From Diaphorobacter nitroreducens (GTDB taxonomy: Bacteria; Pseudomonadota; Gammaproteobacteria; Burkholderiales; Burkholderiaceae_C), in NCBI GenBank assembly GCA_003755025.1, contig RJVL01000004.1, forward strand, positions 248,001 to 312,000: DNA of 64,000 bases, given 5' to 3'. The notes under the pieces are model-generated. The model was not told the origin of the DNA. It did not search any database and was given only the letters and a program-made list of their open reading frames with translations. Positions 1 through 8,229 of this stretch are shown here, in pieces (the first letter of the stretch is position 1; each line of letters opens with the position of its first letter). A program made the position numbers and the translations under genes.

Positions 1-1515
1 CAGACCTGGGGGCAGACCTACGCGCGCTGCCGCCGCCTGGCCAGCAGCCTGCGCCGCGCGGGCATCGGCAAGAACGACACCGTGGCCGTGATGCTGCCCA
101 ACACCCCGCCGATGGTGGAGGCGCACTTCGGCGTGCCCATGGCGGGTGCGGTGCTCAATGCGCTGAATACCCGGCTGGACCCGGAGACCATCGCCTTCAT
201 GCTGGACCACGGCGAGGCCAAGGCGGTGATCGTAGACCCCGAATTCGCCCCCGTGATGGCCAAGGCGCTGGCGCTGCGCCAGTCGCAGGCGCCGCTGCTG
301 CTCATCGACGTGGAAGACGCCGTGTACGGCCCGGCCGCGCAGCGCCTGGGCACGCTGACGTACGAGGACTTCCTGGCGCAGGGTGACGCGCAGTTCGCGT
401 GGGAACTGCCCGGCGACGAGTGGGACGCCATCGCACTCAACTACACCTCGGGCACCACGGGCAACCCCAAGGGCGTGGTCTACCACCACCGCGGCGCGCA
501 CACCAATGCCGTCAGCAACGTGCTGGAGTGGGACATGCCCAAGCATGCCGTCTACCTCTGGACGCTGCCCATGTTCCACTGCAACGGCTGGTGCTTTCCC
601 TGGACGGTGGCGGCGCGCGCGGGCGTCAATGTGTGCCTGCGCCGGGTCGAGGCGCAGGCCATCTTCGACGCCATCCGCAACCACGGCGTCACACACTACT
701 GCGGCGCGCCCATCGTGCATGGCCTGCTGGTCAACGCGCCTGCGGCGATGAAGGAGGGCGTTCCCGCGGGCGTGAAGGCCATGGTGGCCGGGGCAGCGCC
801 GCCGGCCTCGATGATCGAGGGCATGGAGCAGATGGGGTTCGACCTGACCCATGTGTACGGCCTCACGGAGGTGTATGGCCCGGCCACCGTCTGCGCCAAG
901 CACGCGGCCTGGGACGCGCTGGACATCGGCGAGCGTGCGCGCCTCAATGCCCGCCAGGGCGTGCGCTACCACCTGCAACGCGCGGCCATGGTGCTCAACC
1001 CAGACACCATGGAGCCCGTGCCGCACGACGGCGAGACCATGGGCGAGATCATGTTCCGCGGCAACATCGCCATGAAGGGCTACCTGAAGAACCCCAAGGC
1101 CACTGAGGAGGCCTTCCGTGGCGGCTGGTTCCACAGTGGTGACCTGGCGGTGCAGTACCCCGACGGCTACATCAAGATCAAGGACCGCAGCAAGGACATC
1201 ATCATCTCGGGCGGCGAGAACATCTCCTCCATCGAGGTGGAGGACGTGCTCTACCGCCACCCCGACGTGCTGGCCGCCGCCGTGGTCGCCAAGCCCGACC
1301 CCAAGTGGGGCGAGACGCCCTGCGCCTTCGTAGAGCTGAAGGCGGGCGCGCAGGCCACGCCCGAGGACATCGTGGCGCACTGCAAGAAGCACCTGGCCGG
1401 CTTCAAGGTGCCGCGCGCCGTGGTGTTCGGCGAACTGCCCAAGACCAGCACCGGCAAGATCCAGAAGTTCGAGCTGCGCAAGCAGGCGGGATCGGCCGCG
1501 GCCATCGACGTCTGA
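1..1515 (+). CDS. AMP-dependent acyl-CoA synthetase, 5'-truncated by the window edge
   Basis: The enzyme activates a carboxylic acid with ATP to an acyl-adenylate and then an acyl-CoA in the cytoplasm. The reading frame is open from base 1, so the first few dozen residues lie outside the window; 504 residues are visible. The phosphate-binding motif YTSGTTGNPKG lies around 442-474. MFHCNGW, the hinge region DRSKDIIISGGENISS and the C-terminal catalytic lysine motif STGKIQKFELR are all intact. MFHCNGW is typical of the medium-chain and methylmercaptopropionate-type ligases, so the substrate may be short or medium chain rather than long chain (inference). It is followed on the same strand after 59 bp by an exporter gene that is probably unrelated. 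Confidence 0.9.
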   Translation, partial: QTWGQTYARCRRLASSLRRAGIGKNDTVAVMLPNTPPMVEAHFGVPMAGAVLNALNTRLDPETIAFMLDHGEAKAVIVDPEFAPVMAKALALRQSQAPLLLIDVEDAVYGPAAQRLGTLTYEDFLAQGDAQFAWELPGDEWDAIALNYTSGTTGNPKGVVYHHRGAHTNAVSNVLEWDMPKHAVYLWTLPMFHCNGWCFPWTVAARAGVNVCLRRVEAQAIFDAIRNHGVTHYCGAPIVHGLLVNAPAAMKEGVPAGVKAMVAGAAPPASMIEGMEQMGFDLTHVYGLTEVYGPATVCAKHAAWDALDIGERARLNARQGVRYHLQRAAMVLNPDTMEPVPHDGETMGEIMFRGNIAMKGYLKNPKATEEAFRGGWFHSGDLAVQYPDGYIKIKDRSKDIIISGGENISSIEVEDVLYRHPDVLAAAVVAKPDPKWGETPCAFVELKAGAQATPEDIVAHCKKHLAGFKVPRAVVFGELPKTSTGKIQKFELRKQAGSAAAIDV

Positions 1516-1574
1516 CGTCCGCCGAGGGCCGGCGGCGGCGGCCAGCGCCACGGCCTGGCTGCTAACCTTCCGCG

Positions 1575-2792
1575 ATGCGCGCGTCCCCTTCGCCTTCTGC
1601 CGGCGCACCCCCGCTGTGGCTGCTGGTGCTCATCACCCTGAGCGGCACTCTGGCCATGCACATGTTCGTGCCCGCGTTGCCGGACGCGGCGCGCGCGCTC
1701 GGCGTGGGGCCCGCGGCGGTGCAAGCCACGATCAGCATCTACATCGTCGGGCTGGCGCTCGGGCAGCTGGTCTACGGCCCCTTGTCCGATGCGTTGGGAC
1801 GGCGTCCCCTGCTGCTGGGCGGGCTGGCGCTGTACGCGGCGGGCAGCATCGCTGCCATGCTGGCGCCGACCGCACCGGCCCTGATCGCTGCGCGGTTCAT
1901 CCAGGCGCTGGGCGGTTGCGCCGGGCTGGCGCTGGGACGCGCCATGGTGCGCGACACCAATGGCCCGGTGGAGGCCGTGCGCGCCCTGGCACTGCTCAAC
2001 TTGATGATGATGGTCGGCCCCGGCATGGCGCCGCTGGTAGGTTCGGGCCTGGTGGCGCTGGGCGGCTGGCGGGCGGTGTTCGTGGCACTGGCCTTGGCCG
2101 GTGTGGCGACGCTGCTGCTTTCCTGGCACAAGGTGCCCGAAACGGGTACGCCCACGGGCCGTGTGAGCCCGGGCCGGCTGGCACGCGCCTACGCCGCGCT
2201 CTTGCGCTCGCCCACCTTCCTGGCCTATGCGGTGGGCGGTGGTTGCGCGACCACGGCGGTGTATGCCTTCATCGCGGCGGCGCCGTTCATCATCACCGAG
2301 CAGTTGGGGCACCCGCTGCGCGACGTGGGCATTGCCCTGGGCGTGGTGATGGTGGGCATGGCGATCGGCAATGCGCTCACGCGGCGCCTGGCACTGAGCA
2401 TGCGGCTGGGCCGGCTGCTGGTCTGGGGCAACGCGGTGAGCGTGGCCTGCGCGCTGGTCTTTCTGGCGCTGGAGCTGCTGGGCTACCTGACGCTGGAAGC
2501 CACCGTGGGGCTGATGCTGCTGTTCGTGCTGGGTGCCGGCATGGCCAGCCCGGCGGCGCTGTCCAAGGTGCTGACGGTGGATGCGCGCCACGTCGGCGCG
2601 GCTGCCGGGTTGTACGGTTTTGCGCAGATGGCGCTGGGCGCGCTGTTCACCCTGCTGGTGGGCTGGGGCTCCAACCCGGCGCTGGCCTCGTCCTGCGTGC
2701 TGCTGGGCGCGGCGCTGGTGGGGCAGGGGTGTCTGCAGTTCGCGCTGCGGCGCGAGAAGCGGGTGCGCGGCGAGCGGGCGCGCGGCGAGTAG
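1575..2792 (+). CDS. Bcr/CflA-type MFS drug exporter
   Basis: A 405-residue major facilitator protein of the inner membrane, with about twelve hydrophobic segments. The signature of the first half is present: MHMFVPALP in TM1, the loop LSDALGRRPLLL between TM2 and TM3 (the MFS motif A region), and the RDT segment after TM4. Members of the family export antibiotics or sulfonated compounds by proton antiport. The ATG at 1575 is preceded by no strong ribosome-binding site, but the protein starts just before TM1 as expected. A second member lies at 29677-30933. Substrate cannot be read from sequence. Confidence 0.87.
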   Translation: MRASPSPSAGAPPLWLLVLITLSGTLAMHMFVPALPDAARALGVGPAAVQATISIYIVGLALGQLVYGPLSDALGRRPLLLGGLALYAAGSIAAMLAPTAPALIAARFIQALGGCAGLALGRAMVRDTNGPVEAVRALALLNLMMMVGPGMAPLVGSGLVALGGWRAVFVALALAGVATLLLSWHKVPETGTPTGRVSPGRLARAYAALLRSPTFLAYAVGGGCATTAVYAFIAAAPFIITEQLGHPLRDVGIALGVVMVGMAIGNALTRRLALSMRLGRLLVWGNAVSVACALVFLALELLGYLTLEATVGLMLLFVLGAGMASPAALSKVLTVDARHVGAAAGLYGFAQMALGALFTLLVGWGSNPALASSCVLLGAALVGQGCLQFALRREKRVRGERARGE

Positions 2793-2821
2793 ACGCGCGG
2801 TTTCCGGAGTGAACCCTGAAT

Positions 2822-2880
2822 GCTATTGTTTTAATAGCTGTTGGCGCTTATTATTTGGGCGCTGTAGGCCCATTTGATTC
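2822..2880 (+). repeat. Dispersed structured repeat, copy 1 (intergenic, between convergent genes)
   Basis: AT-rich head, then TAGCTGTTGGCGCTTATT, a short loop, GGGCGCTGTAGGCCCA and an AT-rich tail. It matches the copy at 55224-55289 nearly base for base in the first half. It fills the gap between the exporter (ends 2792) and the oxidoreductase (ends 2887), where it could act as a transcription-end hairpin. Confidence 0.75.
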
Positions 2881-2886
2881 AATTTT

Positions 2887-3939
2887 CTAAATTGGCCCGT
2901 CGGCGAGGCGCTGCAGCTCGGCCCAGGTGGTGGCAGGCAGCGGTATGCCGTCCTTCAGCGACCGCGCGCGCTGGCGGTAGCGGCGCTCGCCGGGCTGGCG
3001 CGTCTGGCCCGCGGCCGCCATGGCCTGCACCAGGTCTTCGCAACGCTGCGCAAAGCTGCGGCCCGCGCTCTTGGCTGGGTCGATGGCGATGATCAGCTCG
3101 CCCGTCCAGGGCGTCTGTGCGCCGGGGTGGCCGCTCCAATCGAACTCGAACGAGAAGTTGCCGCCCGTGAGCGCGGCCGCCAGCAGCTCCACCATCATCG
3201 ACAGGGCCGAGCCCTTGTAGCTGCTGTGCACGCCGCCGAAAGGCAGCAGCGCGCCGCCGTCCAGGATGGCGCGCGGGTCGTTCGTGGGCTGGCCGTGGCG
3301 GTCCACGCCGTGGCCGTCGGGCAGCAGGCGGCCCTCGCGCGCGGCGATCTGCACGTCGCCGTGGGCGATGGCACTGGTTGCCAGGTCGAACACCAGCGGC
3401 TCATGGCCCGCGCGGGGCGCGGCGAAGGCGATGGGGTTGGTGCCGAAGAGCGCCTTGGTGCCGCCACTGGGCACCACGCAGGCCATGCTGTTGACGAGTG
3501 CCAGCGCCACCAACCCGTCGTCAGCCAGCGGCTCCACGTCGGGCCACAGCGCCGCAAAGTGGTGCGAGTTGCGGATTGCCAGCAGCGCCACGCCGTTCGC
3601 GCGCGCTTTGGCCACCAGCGCCGAATAGGCGGCCCGGTAGGCGGGTTGGGCGAAGCCATTGCCGGCATCCACCGCCAGGTAACCGGGTGCCACATCCTCC
3701 ACACGCGGCACGGCGCGGCCGTCCACCCAGCCGCTGGCCAATGTCGACAGGTAGCCGGGGATGCGGAACACGCCATGGCTGTGCGCGCCGTCGCGTTCGG
3801 CGCTGGCGCAGTTGTGGGCCAGCACGGCGGCCACTTCGGCGCTGGTGCCATGCCGCTCGAAGATGCGCGCGAGCGTGCCGCGCAGGTCATCGAAAGGCAC
3901 GTGCTGGACGTCGCCGCTGGCGGTGTGAGAAAGGGGCAT
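2887..3939 (-). CDS. Ldh-family (malate/L-lactate/ureidoglycolate dehydrogenase type) NAD(P) oxidoreductase
   Basis: A 350-residue cytosolic oxidoreductase of the AllD/ComC/DpkA fold, which interconverts a 2-keto or imino acid and the 2-hydroxy or amino acid with NAD(P)H. Visible family marks are the N-terminal HNCASAERDGAHSHG stretch containing the catalytic His, the IRNSHHFAALWP segment, and GTNPIAFAAP in the cofactor loop. The ATG at 3939 has an upstream AGGAG. Members include malate, lactate, ureidoglycolate, 2,3-diketogulonate and piperideine-2-carboxylate enzymes, and the sequence does not decide between them. It is transcribed away from a TRAP operon that starts 432 bp upstream; a shared organic-acid role is possible but unproven. 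Confidence 0.82.
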   Translation of the reverse strand: MPLSHTASGDVQHVPFDDLRGTLARIFERHGTSAEVAAVLAHNCASAERDGAHSHGVFRIPGYLSTLASGWVDGRAVPRVEDVAPGYLAVDAGNGFAQPAYRAAYSALVAKARANGVALLAIRNSHHFAALWPDVEPLADDGLVALALVNSMACVVPSGGTKALFGTNPIAFAAPRAGHEPLVFDLATSAIAHGDVQIAAREGRLLPDGHGVDRHGQPTNDPRAILDGGALLPFGGVHSSYKGSALSMMVELLAAALTGGNFSFEFDWSGHPGAQTPWTGELIIAIDPAKSAGRSFAQRCEDLVQAMAAAGQTRQPGERRYRQRARSLKDGIPLPATTWAELQRLADGPI

Positions 3940-3993
3940 GCAGAGGTCTCCTGTGTGGGGCGCGTAAGTGGTGTGCAGGGGGGTCTTGCTTCC

Positions 3994-4020
3994 AAAAGCA
4001 TAGCTTCTCGCGCTCTCCCA
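3994..4020 (+). repeat. Degenerate fragment of the dispersed repeat, copy 2
   Basis: Contains AAAAGCATAGCT followed by CGCGCT, the same head as the left arm at 59428-59450. Only the first half is recognisable, so this is a weak member. Confidence 0.4.
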
Positions 4021-4225
4021 CTATGGGGTTAACGGTGTTTTTGCTTCAATCTTCGCATGATCCGCCCCGCTGGGGCGCGTGTGGTGCGCATGCCGCTAAA
4101 CGCCGAGTGGGTCCTGCGTGCTGCGCCGCAGTAATTGCAGGGCCATACCCCACCACCATGCTTCGCAATTCGTAGCGCTCTGCGCCAGATATGAAGGGCA
4201 TTGCACAGGTGCGGTGCGCTGGAGC

Positions 4226-4246
4226 TGCGCAGGTGTGCACTGCGCA
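4226..4246. promoter_or_regulatory. Candidate operator: TGCGCAG-N7-CTGCGCA inverted repeat
   Basis: A perfect 7-bp inverted repeat with a 7-bp spacer, 126 bp upstream of the TRAP binding-protein start. The half-site and spacing suit a dimeric regulator. No regulator gene is adjacent, so the assignment is by structure only. Confidence 0.35.
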
Positions 4247-4296
4247 AAAAGCGGCGGAACGCCGTGGTGGGGTGCGCGATGCTTCGCGTAAACCCT

Positions 4297-4325
4297 CTTT
4301 GGTATGCATTTGCAACCCGCCAAAG
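4297..4325. promoter_or_regulatory. Candidate operator: CTTTGG-N17-CCAAAG inverted repeat
   Basis: A perfect 6-bp inverted repeat whose far end is 46 bp upstream of the TRAP operon start codon, in the expected core-promoter zone. It could be a regulator site or chance. Confidence 0.25.
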
Positions 4326-4371
4326 ATGCAGGTCTGGATTGTCCAGGCATCCCAATCAAGGAGTGAAGTAG

Positions 4372-5487
4372 ATGACAGAGCAGACCAAGACCCCAGGCCG
4401 CCGAAACCTACTCAAGGGTGCTGCGGTTGCCGCGGGAGCCATGTCCGTGCCCATGATCAGCACGGCCCAGACCACGGTGTTCCGATTCCAGAGCACCTGG
4501 CCCGCCAAGGATATCTTTCACGAGTTCGCGGGAGACCTGGCCAAGAAGATCAACGACATGGCGGGCAGCCGCCTGAAGATCGAGGTGTTGCCCGCGGGTG
4601 CCGTGGTGCCGGCCTTCCAGTTGCTGGATGCCGTGGCCAAGGGCACGCTGGACGGTGGCCACGGCGTGGTGGCCTACTGGTACGGCAAGAACCAAGCCGT
4701 GGCGCTGTGGGGCTCGGGCCCGGCCTTTGGCCTGGATGCCAACGGCGTGCTCGCGTGGCATTACTACGGCGGCGGTAAGGAGCTGCTCGACGAGATCTAC
4801 AAGAGCCTGAACCTGGACGTGGTCTCCAAGCTCTACGGCCCCATGCCCACGCAGCCGCTGGGCTGGTTCAAGAAGCCGGTGGCACGCGTGGAAGACCTCA
4901 AGGGCCTGAAGTTCCGCACCGTGGGGCTGGCGGTGGACGTGTTCACCGAGATGGGCGTGGCCGTGAACCCGCTGCCCGGCGGCGAGATCGTGCCCGCGCT
5001 GGACCGCGGCCTGCTGGATGCGGCCGAGTTCAACAACGCCTCCAGCGACCGCGTGCTGGGCTTTCCCGACGTGGCCAAGAACTGCATGCTGCACAGCTTC
5101 CACCAGTCCAGCGAGCAGTTTGAAGTGCTGTTCAACAAGAGCAAGTACGACGCGCTGTCGTCGGAGCTGAAGGCGGTCATCGACTACGCCGTGCAGGCCG
5201 CCAGCGCCGACATGAGCTGGAAGGCCGCCGACCGCTACGCCAAGGACTATGCCGAGATGCAATCCAAGCAGGGGGTGAAGTTCTACAAGACGCCGGACGC
5301 CATCCTGCGCGCGCAGTTGGCCGCCTGGGACAAGGTCACGACCAAGAAAGCCGAAGAGAACGCCATGTTCAAGAAGGTGATGGACTCCATGCGCACCTTT
5401 GCGCAGAGGAGTGGCCGCTGGAAGAACGACACCGACGTCGACTTCAAGATGGCCTGGAACCACTACTTCGCGCAGCGCAAGAGCTGA
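4372..5487 (+). CDS. TRAP transporter substrate-binding protein (DctP family)
   Basis: A 371-residue periplasmic solute receptor of a tripartite (TRAP) uptake system. The N-terminus GRRNLLKGAAVAAG looks like a twin-arginine signal, followed by mature FRFQSTWPAKDIFHEFA. The family helix that reads the ligand carboxylate is seen around VARVEDLKGLKFRTVG, where the Arg is conserved. An AAGGAG lies 9 bp before the ATG. It is followed by both membrane subunits on the same strand. The Q-x-x-W start of the mature protein resembles keto-acid binders such as TakP, so a 2-keto or other organic acid is a reasonable guess, not a conclusion. Confidence 0.9.
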   Translation: MTEQTKTPGRRNLLKGAAVAAGAMSVPMISTAQTTVFRFQSTWPAKDIFHEFAGDLAKKINDMAGSRLKIEVLPAGAVVPAFQLLDAVAKGTLDGGHGVVAYWYGKNQAVALWGSGPAFGLDANGVLAWHYYGGGKELLDEIYKSLNLDVVSKLYGPMPTQPLGWFKKPVARVEDLKGLKFRTVGLAVDVFTEMGVAVNPLPGGEIVPALDRGLLDAAEFNNASSDRVLGFPDVAKNCMLHSFHQSSEQFEVLFNKSKYDALSSELKAVIDYAVQAASADMSWKAADRYAKDYAEMQSKQGVKFYKTPDAILRAQLAAWDKVTTKKAEENAMFKKVMDSMRTFAQRSGRWKNDTDVDFKMAWNHYFAQRKS

Positions 5488-5614
5488 TGCCGCGGCAGGC
5501 CCGGCGGGCCTGCCTTTCATTCTGACGAGGGCCGGGGGCACGCGCAGGCGGTGCCGCCCGGGTCAGCGTGTATCCGTTCATTGCCCCGCGGGGCCGCAGC
5601 GTTCTCTTCCAGCC

Positions 5615-6235
5615 ATGCAAAAACTCTTACTCGGCATCGATGCCGTGTCCACCTTCATCGGCAAGGCGGCGGCCTGGGCCGTCGTGGGCCTGACGGCCCT
5701 GATCTGCTGGGAGGTCTTCTCGCGCTATGCGCTGAACAACCCCCATGCCTGGGTGCTGGACGCACAGATCATGCTGTACGGCACCATGTTCATGCTGGCC
5801 GGCGCCTACACCCTGGCCAAGAACGGCCACGTGCGCGGCGACGTGCTGTACGGCTTCTTCAGCCCGCGCGTGCAGGCCGGGCTGGACCTGCTGCTCTACA
5901 TCCTGTTCTTCCTGCCGGGTGTGCTGGCCATGACCTGGGCCGGCTGGACCTATGCGCAGGAATCGCTGGCCATCCGCGAGCAGACGTTCTCCGCCACGCC
6001 GCTGCCGCTGTACCCCTTCAAGTTCGTGATTCCCCTGGCAGGCGCGGTGCTGCTGCTGCAGGGGCTGGCGGAGATCGCGCGCTGCGTGATCTGCCTGCGC
6101 CAGGGCGCATGGCCCCGGCGCGGCGAGGACGTGGAAGAGGTGGACGTCGAGAAGCTCAAGGAGATGGTGCACGTGAACGACAGCGACCTGCAGGTGCCGG
6201 CTCCCGCATCCGCCGCACAGGGGGGCAAGCCATGA
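5615..6235 (+). CDS. TRAP transporter small permease subunit (DctQ family)
   Basis: A 206-residue inner-membrane protein with four hydrophobic segments, the small subunit that joins the large TRAP permease. Hallmarks are the first-helix WEVFSRYAL, NNPHAWVLD, and the segment TLAKNGHVRGDVL, all typical of DctQ. The frame is open upstream to 5399, but the ATG at 5615 gives the normal DctQ start MQKLLLGIDAV. Its stop overlaps the next start (ATGA at 6232-6235), so the two membrane subunits are likely translationally coupled. The C-terminal tail after the last helix is longer and more acidic than usual. Confidence 0.88.
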   Translation: MQKLLLGIDAVSTFIGKAAAWAVVGLTALICWEVFSRYALNNPHAWVLDAQIMLYGTMFMLAGAYTLAKNGHVRGDVLYGFFSPRVQAGLDLLLYILFFLPGVLAMTWAGWTYAQESLAIREQTFSATPLPLYPFKFVIPLAGAVLLLQGLAEIARCVICLRQGAWPRRGEDVEEVDVEKLKEMVHVNDSDLQVPAPASAAQGGKP

Positions 6236-8193
6236 AGATGCGCAAGGAACTGTGGTTCGGCTTTGCCATCATGGCGCTGGTGGTGGCCGGCGCCGTCGGG
6301 ATGCTGCTGGGCGTGGAGACGATCACGCGCGGCCACCTGGGCTTGCTGATGCTGTCGCTGGTGGTGGTGGCCATCATGCTGGGTTTTCCCACCGCGTTCA
6401 CGCTCATGGGCATGGGCATGATCTTCACCTGGCTGGCGTACGACCGCGACATCACGCGCACGCTGGATCTGATGGTGCAGGCGGCTTACAAGAGCATGGC
6501 CAACGACGTGCTCATCGCCATCCCGTTGTTCGTGTTCATGGGCTATCTGGTCGAGCGGGCCAACCTGATCGAAAAGCTTTTCAAGAGCCTGCACCTGGCC
6601 ATGGCGCGCGTGCCGGGTTCGCTGGCCGTGGCCACGCTGATCACCTGCGCCATCTTTGCCACCGCCACGGGCATCGTGGGCGCGGTGGTCACGCTGATGG
6701 GCCTGCTGGCGCTGCCGGCCATGCTGCGCGCGGGCTACAGCACGCCCATGTCGGCCGGCGCGATCACGGCGGGTGGCTGCCTGGGCATCCTGATTCCGCC
6801 GTCGGTGCTGCTGATCCTGTATGGCGCGACGGCGGGCGTATCGGTGGTGCAGCTGTACGCGGGCGCCTTCTTCCCCGGCATCATGCTGGCGGGCCTGTAT
6901 GTGATGTACGTGATTCTGATGGCCAAGCTCAAGCCGGCCTGGGCGCCGCCGCTGTCGGCCGAGGAACGGCAGGTGGTGCTGCCGGCCATGACCGCCGCGC
7001 TGCCCGCCGAGACGCAGCAATATGCCCCCGTGCGCTTGCTGGATGCCCTCAAGGGCAAGCGCAATGCGCAGGTACCCACGGCCTATGTGCTGCGGCAACT
7101 GGCACTGGTGGTGATGCCGGGGCTGCTGTTCGTACTGCTGGCCACCAGCAGCTGGCGTGCGGTCACCGCGGTGTCGGTGGAGGAGGCGTACGGCATCCAA
7201 CCCATCGGCTTCAACGACAACTCGCCCCGGGTGGCGTCGGAGTTTGGCTTGCAGGAGCCGCCGGTGGAGGGCGGCCTGCAAGAACCGCCGCAGGAATCCA
7301 CGGGCCTGCAGGAGCCTCCGGGCGCGGACAGTGGTGCGCTGGCCGAGCCCCCCGGTGCCGAGCCCGCGCAGTCCGCCCCATCCGCAGTGGGGGAGCCGCC
7401 CGGCTCCACCGCAGGTGCCACGCCCCAGGCCGCCACGCAACCCGCGCCCACCTGGTGGTGGGTCATGTTTGGCGTGCTGGGTGCGGCCACAGCGCTCTTC
7501 TATCTGTTCCTGAGCTTCGCGCGGCTGGAAATCTTCAAGATGCTGCTGGGCTCGTTCTTCCCGCTGCTGACACTGATCATGGCCGTGCTGGGCTCCATCG
7601 TGTTCGGTCTGGCGACGCCGACCGAGGCGGCGGCCATGGGGGCGTTCGGCGGCTTCGTGCTGGCCGCAGCCTACAAGCGTCTGAGCATGGATGTGGTGCG
7701 CGAGTCGGTGTACCTCACGGCCAAGACCTCGGCCATGGTGTGCTGGCTGTTCGTGGGCTCGGCCATCTTCTCCGCGGCCTTCGCGCTGTTGGGTGGGCAG
7801 GAGCTCATCGAGCAGTGGGTGCTCTCCATGAACCTGAGCAAGATCGAGTTCATGGTGCTGTCGCAGGTGGTGATCTTCCTGCTGGGCTGGCCGCTGGAGT
7901 GGACGGAGATCATCGTGATCTTCATGCCCATCTTCATCCCGCTGCTGAGCCACTTCGGCGTGGACCCGCTGTTCTTCGGCCTGCTGGTGGCGCTGAACCT
8001 GCAGACGGCCTTCCTGTCGCCGCCCGTGGCCATGTCGGCGTTCTACCTGAAGGGCGTGGCGCCGCCGCATGTGACGCTCAACCAGATCTTCCTGGGCATG
8101 CTGCCGTTCATGGGCATCCAGGTGCTGGCGATCGTGCTGCTGTATGTGTGGCCGCAGATCGGTCTGTGGCTGCCGCAACTGCTCTACAAGTGA
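6232..8193 (+). CDS. TRAP transporter large permease subunit (DctM family) with a proline-rich insert
   Basis: A 653-residue inner-membrane transporter subunit that carries out sodium-driven uptake of the ligand delivered by the binding protein at 4372. DctM cores are usually around 425 residues; the excess here is a long central insertion. The N-terminal half shows AIPLFVFMGYLVERANL and GGCLGILIPPSVLLILYG, the C-terminal half GLATPTEAAAMGAFGGF and LLVALNLQTAFLSPPVAM. Residues about 340-405 form a soluble, Pro/Glu/Gly-rich stretch with repeated LQEPP and EPPG motifs, flanked by hydrophobic helices. The ATG overlaps the small-subunit stop. Only one such system is in the window. Confidence 0.9.
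   Translation: MKMRKELWFGFAIMALVVAGAVGMLLGVETITRGHLGLLMLSLVVVAIMLGFPTAFTLMGMGMIFTWLAYDRDITRTLDLMVQAAYKSMANDVLIAIPLFVFMGYLVERANLIEKLFKSLHLAMARVPGSLAVATLITCAIFATATGIVGAVVTLMGLLALPAMLRAGYSTPMSAGAITAGGCLGILIPPSVLLILYGATAGVSVVQLYAGAFFPGIMLAGLYVMYVILMAKLKPAWAPPLSAEERQVVLPAMTAALPAETQQYAPVRLLDALKGKRNAQVPTAYVLRQLALVVMPGLLFVLLATSSWRAVTAVSVEEAYGIQPIGFNDNSPRVASEFGLQEPPVEGGLQEPPQESTGLQEPPGADSGALAEPPGAEPAQSAPSAVGEPPGSTAGATPQAATQPAPTWWWVMFGVLGAATALFYLFLSFARLEIFKMLLGSFFPLLTLIMAVLGSIVFGLATPTEAAAMGAFGGFVLAAAYKRLSMDVVRESVYLTAKTSAMVCWLFVGSAIFSAAFALLGGQELIEQWVLSMNLSKIEFMVLSQVVIFLLGWPLEWTEIIVIFMPIFIPLLSHFGVDPLFFGLLVALNLQTAFLSPPVAMSAFYLKGVAPPHVTLNQIFLGMLPFMGIQVLAIVLLYVWPQIGLWLPQLLYK
7249..7380 (+). repeat. Imperfect coding repeat (LQEPP / EPPG) inside the TRAP large permease
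   Basis: Degenerate repeat units of about 8-13 codons give three LQEPP blocks and further EPPG blocks at codons 340 onward. The codons vary from unit to unit, so it is an old, drifting repeat rather than a recent slippage product. Confidence 0.7.
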
Positions 8194-8201
8194 TGCCGGG
8201 C

Positions 8202-8219
8202 CGGGGACTGCGGTCCCCG
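8202..8219. terminator. GC hairpin between convergent genes
   Basis: CGGGGAC-TGCG-GTCCCCG, a perfect 7-bp stem with a tetraloop, lies 9 bp after the TRAP operon and 11 bp after the convergent regulator gene. There is no T-run on either side, so it may be a weak or factor-dependent terminator. Confidence 0.45.
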
Positions 8220-8229
8220 CCTCATGGCG

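Larger units (their letters stand above)
3940..4371. other. 432-bp divergent intergenic region upstream of the TRAP operon
   Basis: No convincing gene is seen. It holds a degenerate copy of the dispersed repeat (3994-4020), a perfect 7-bp inverted repeat at 4226-4246, a 6-bp inverted repeat at 4297-4325, and an AAGGAG ribosome-binding site just before 4372. The promoters for both divergent units must lie here, but I cannot place a clear -35/-10 pair. Confidence 0.6.

Noticed and set aside
5551-8193. An 880-codon plus-strand frame ending at the TRAP permease
   Set aside because: The part before 6232 overlaps the small permease gene out of frame and has no family features; the ATGA start at 6232 explains the real gene.
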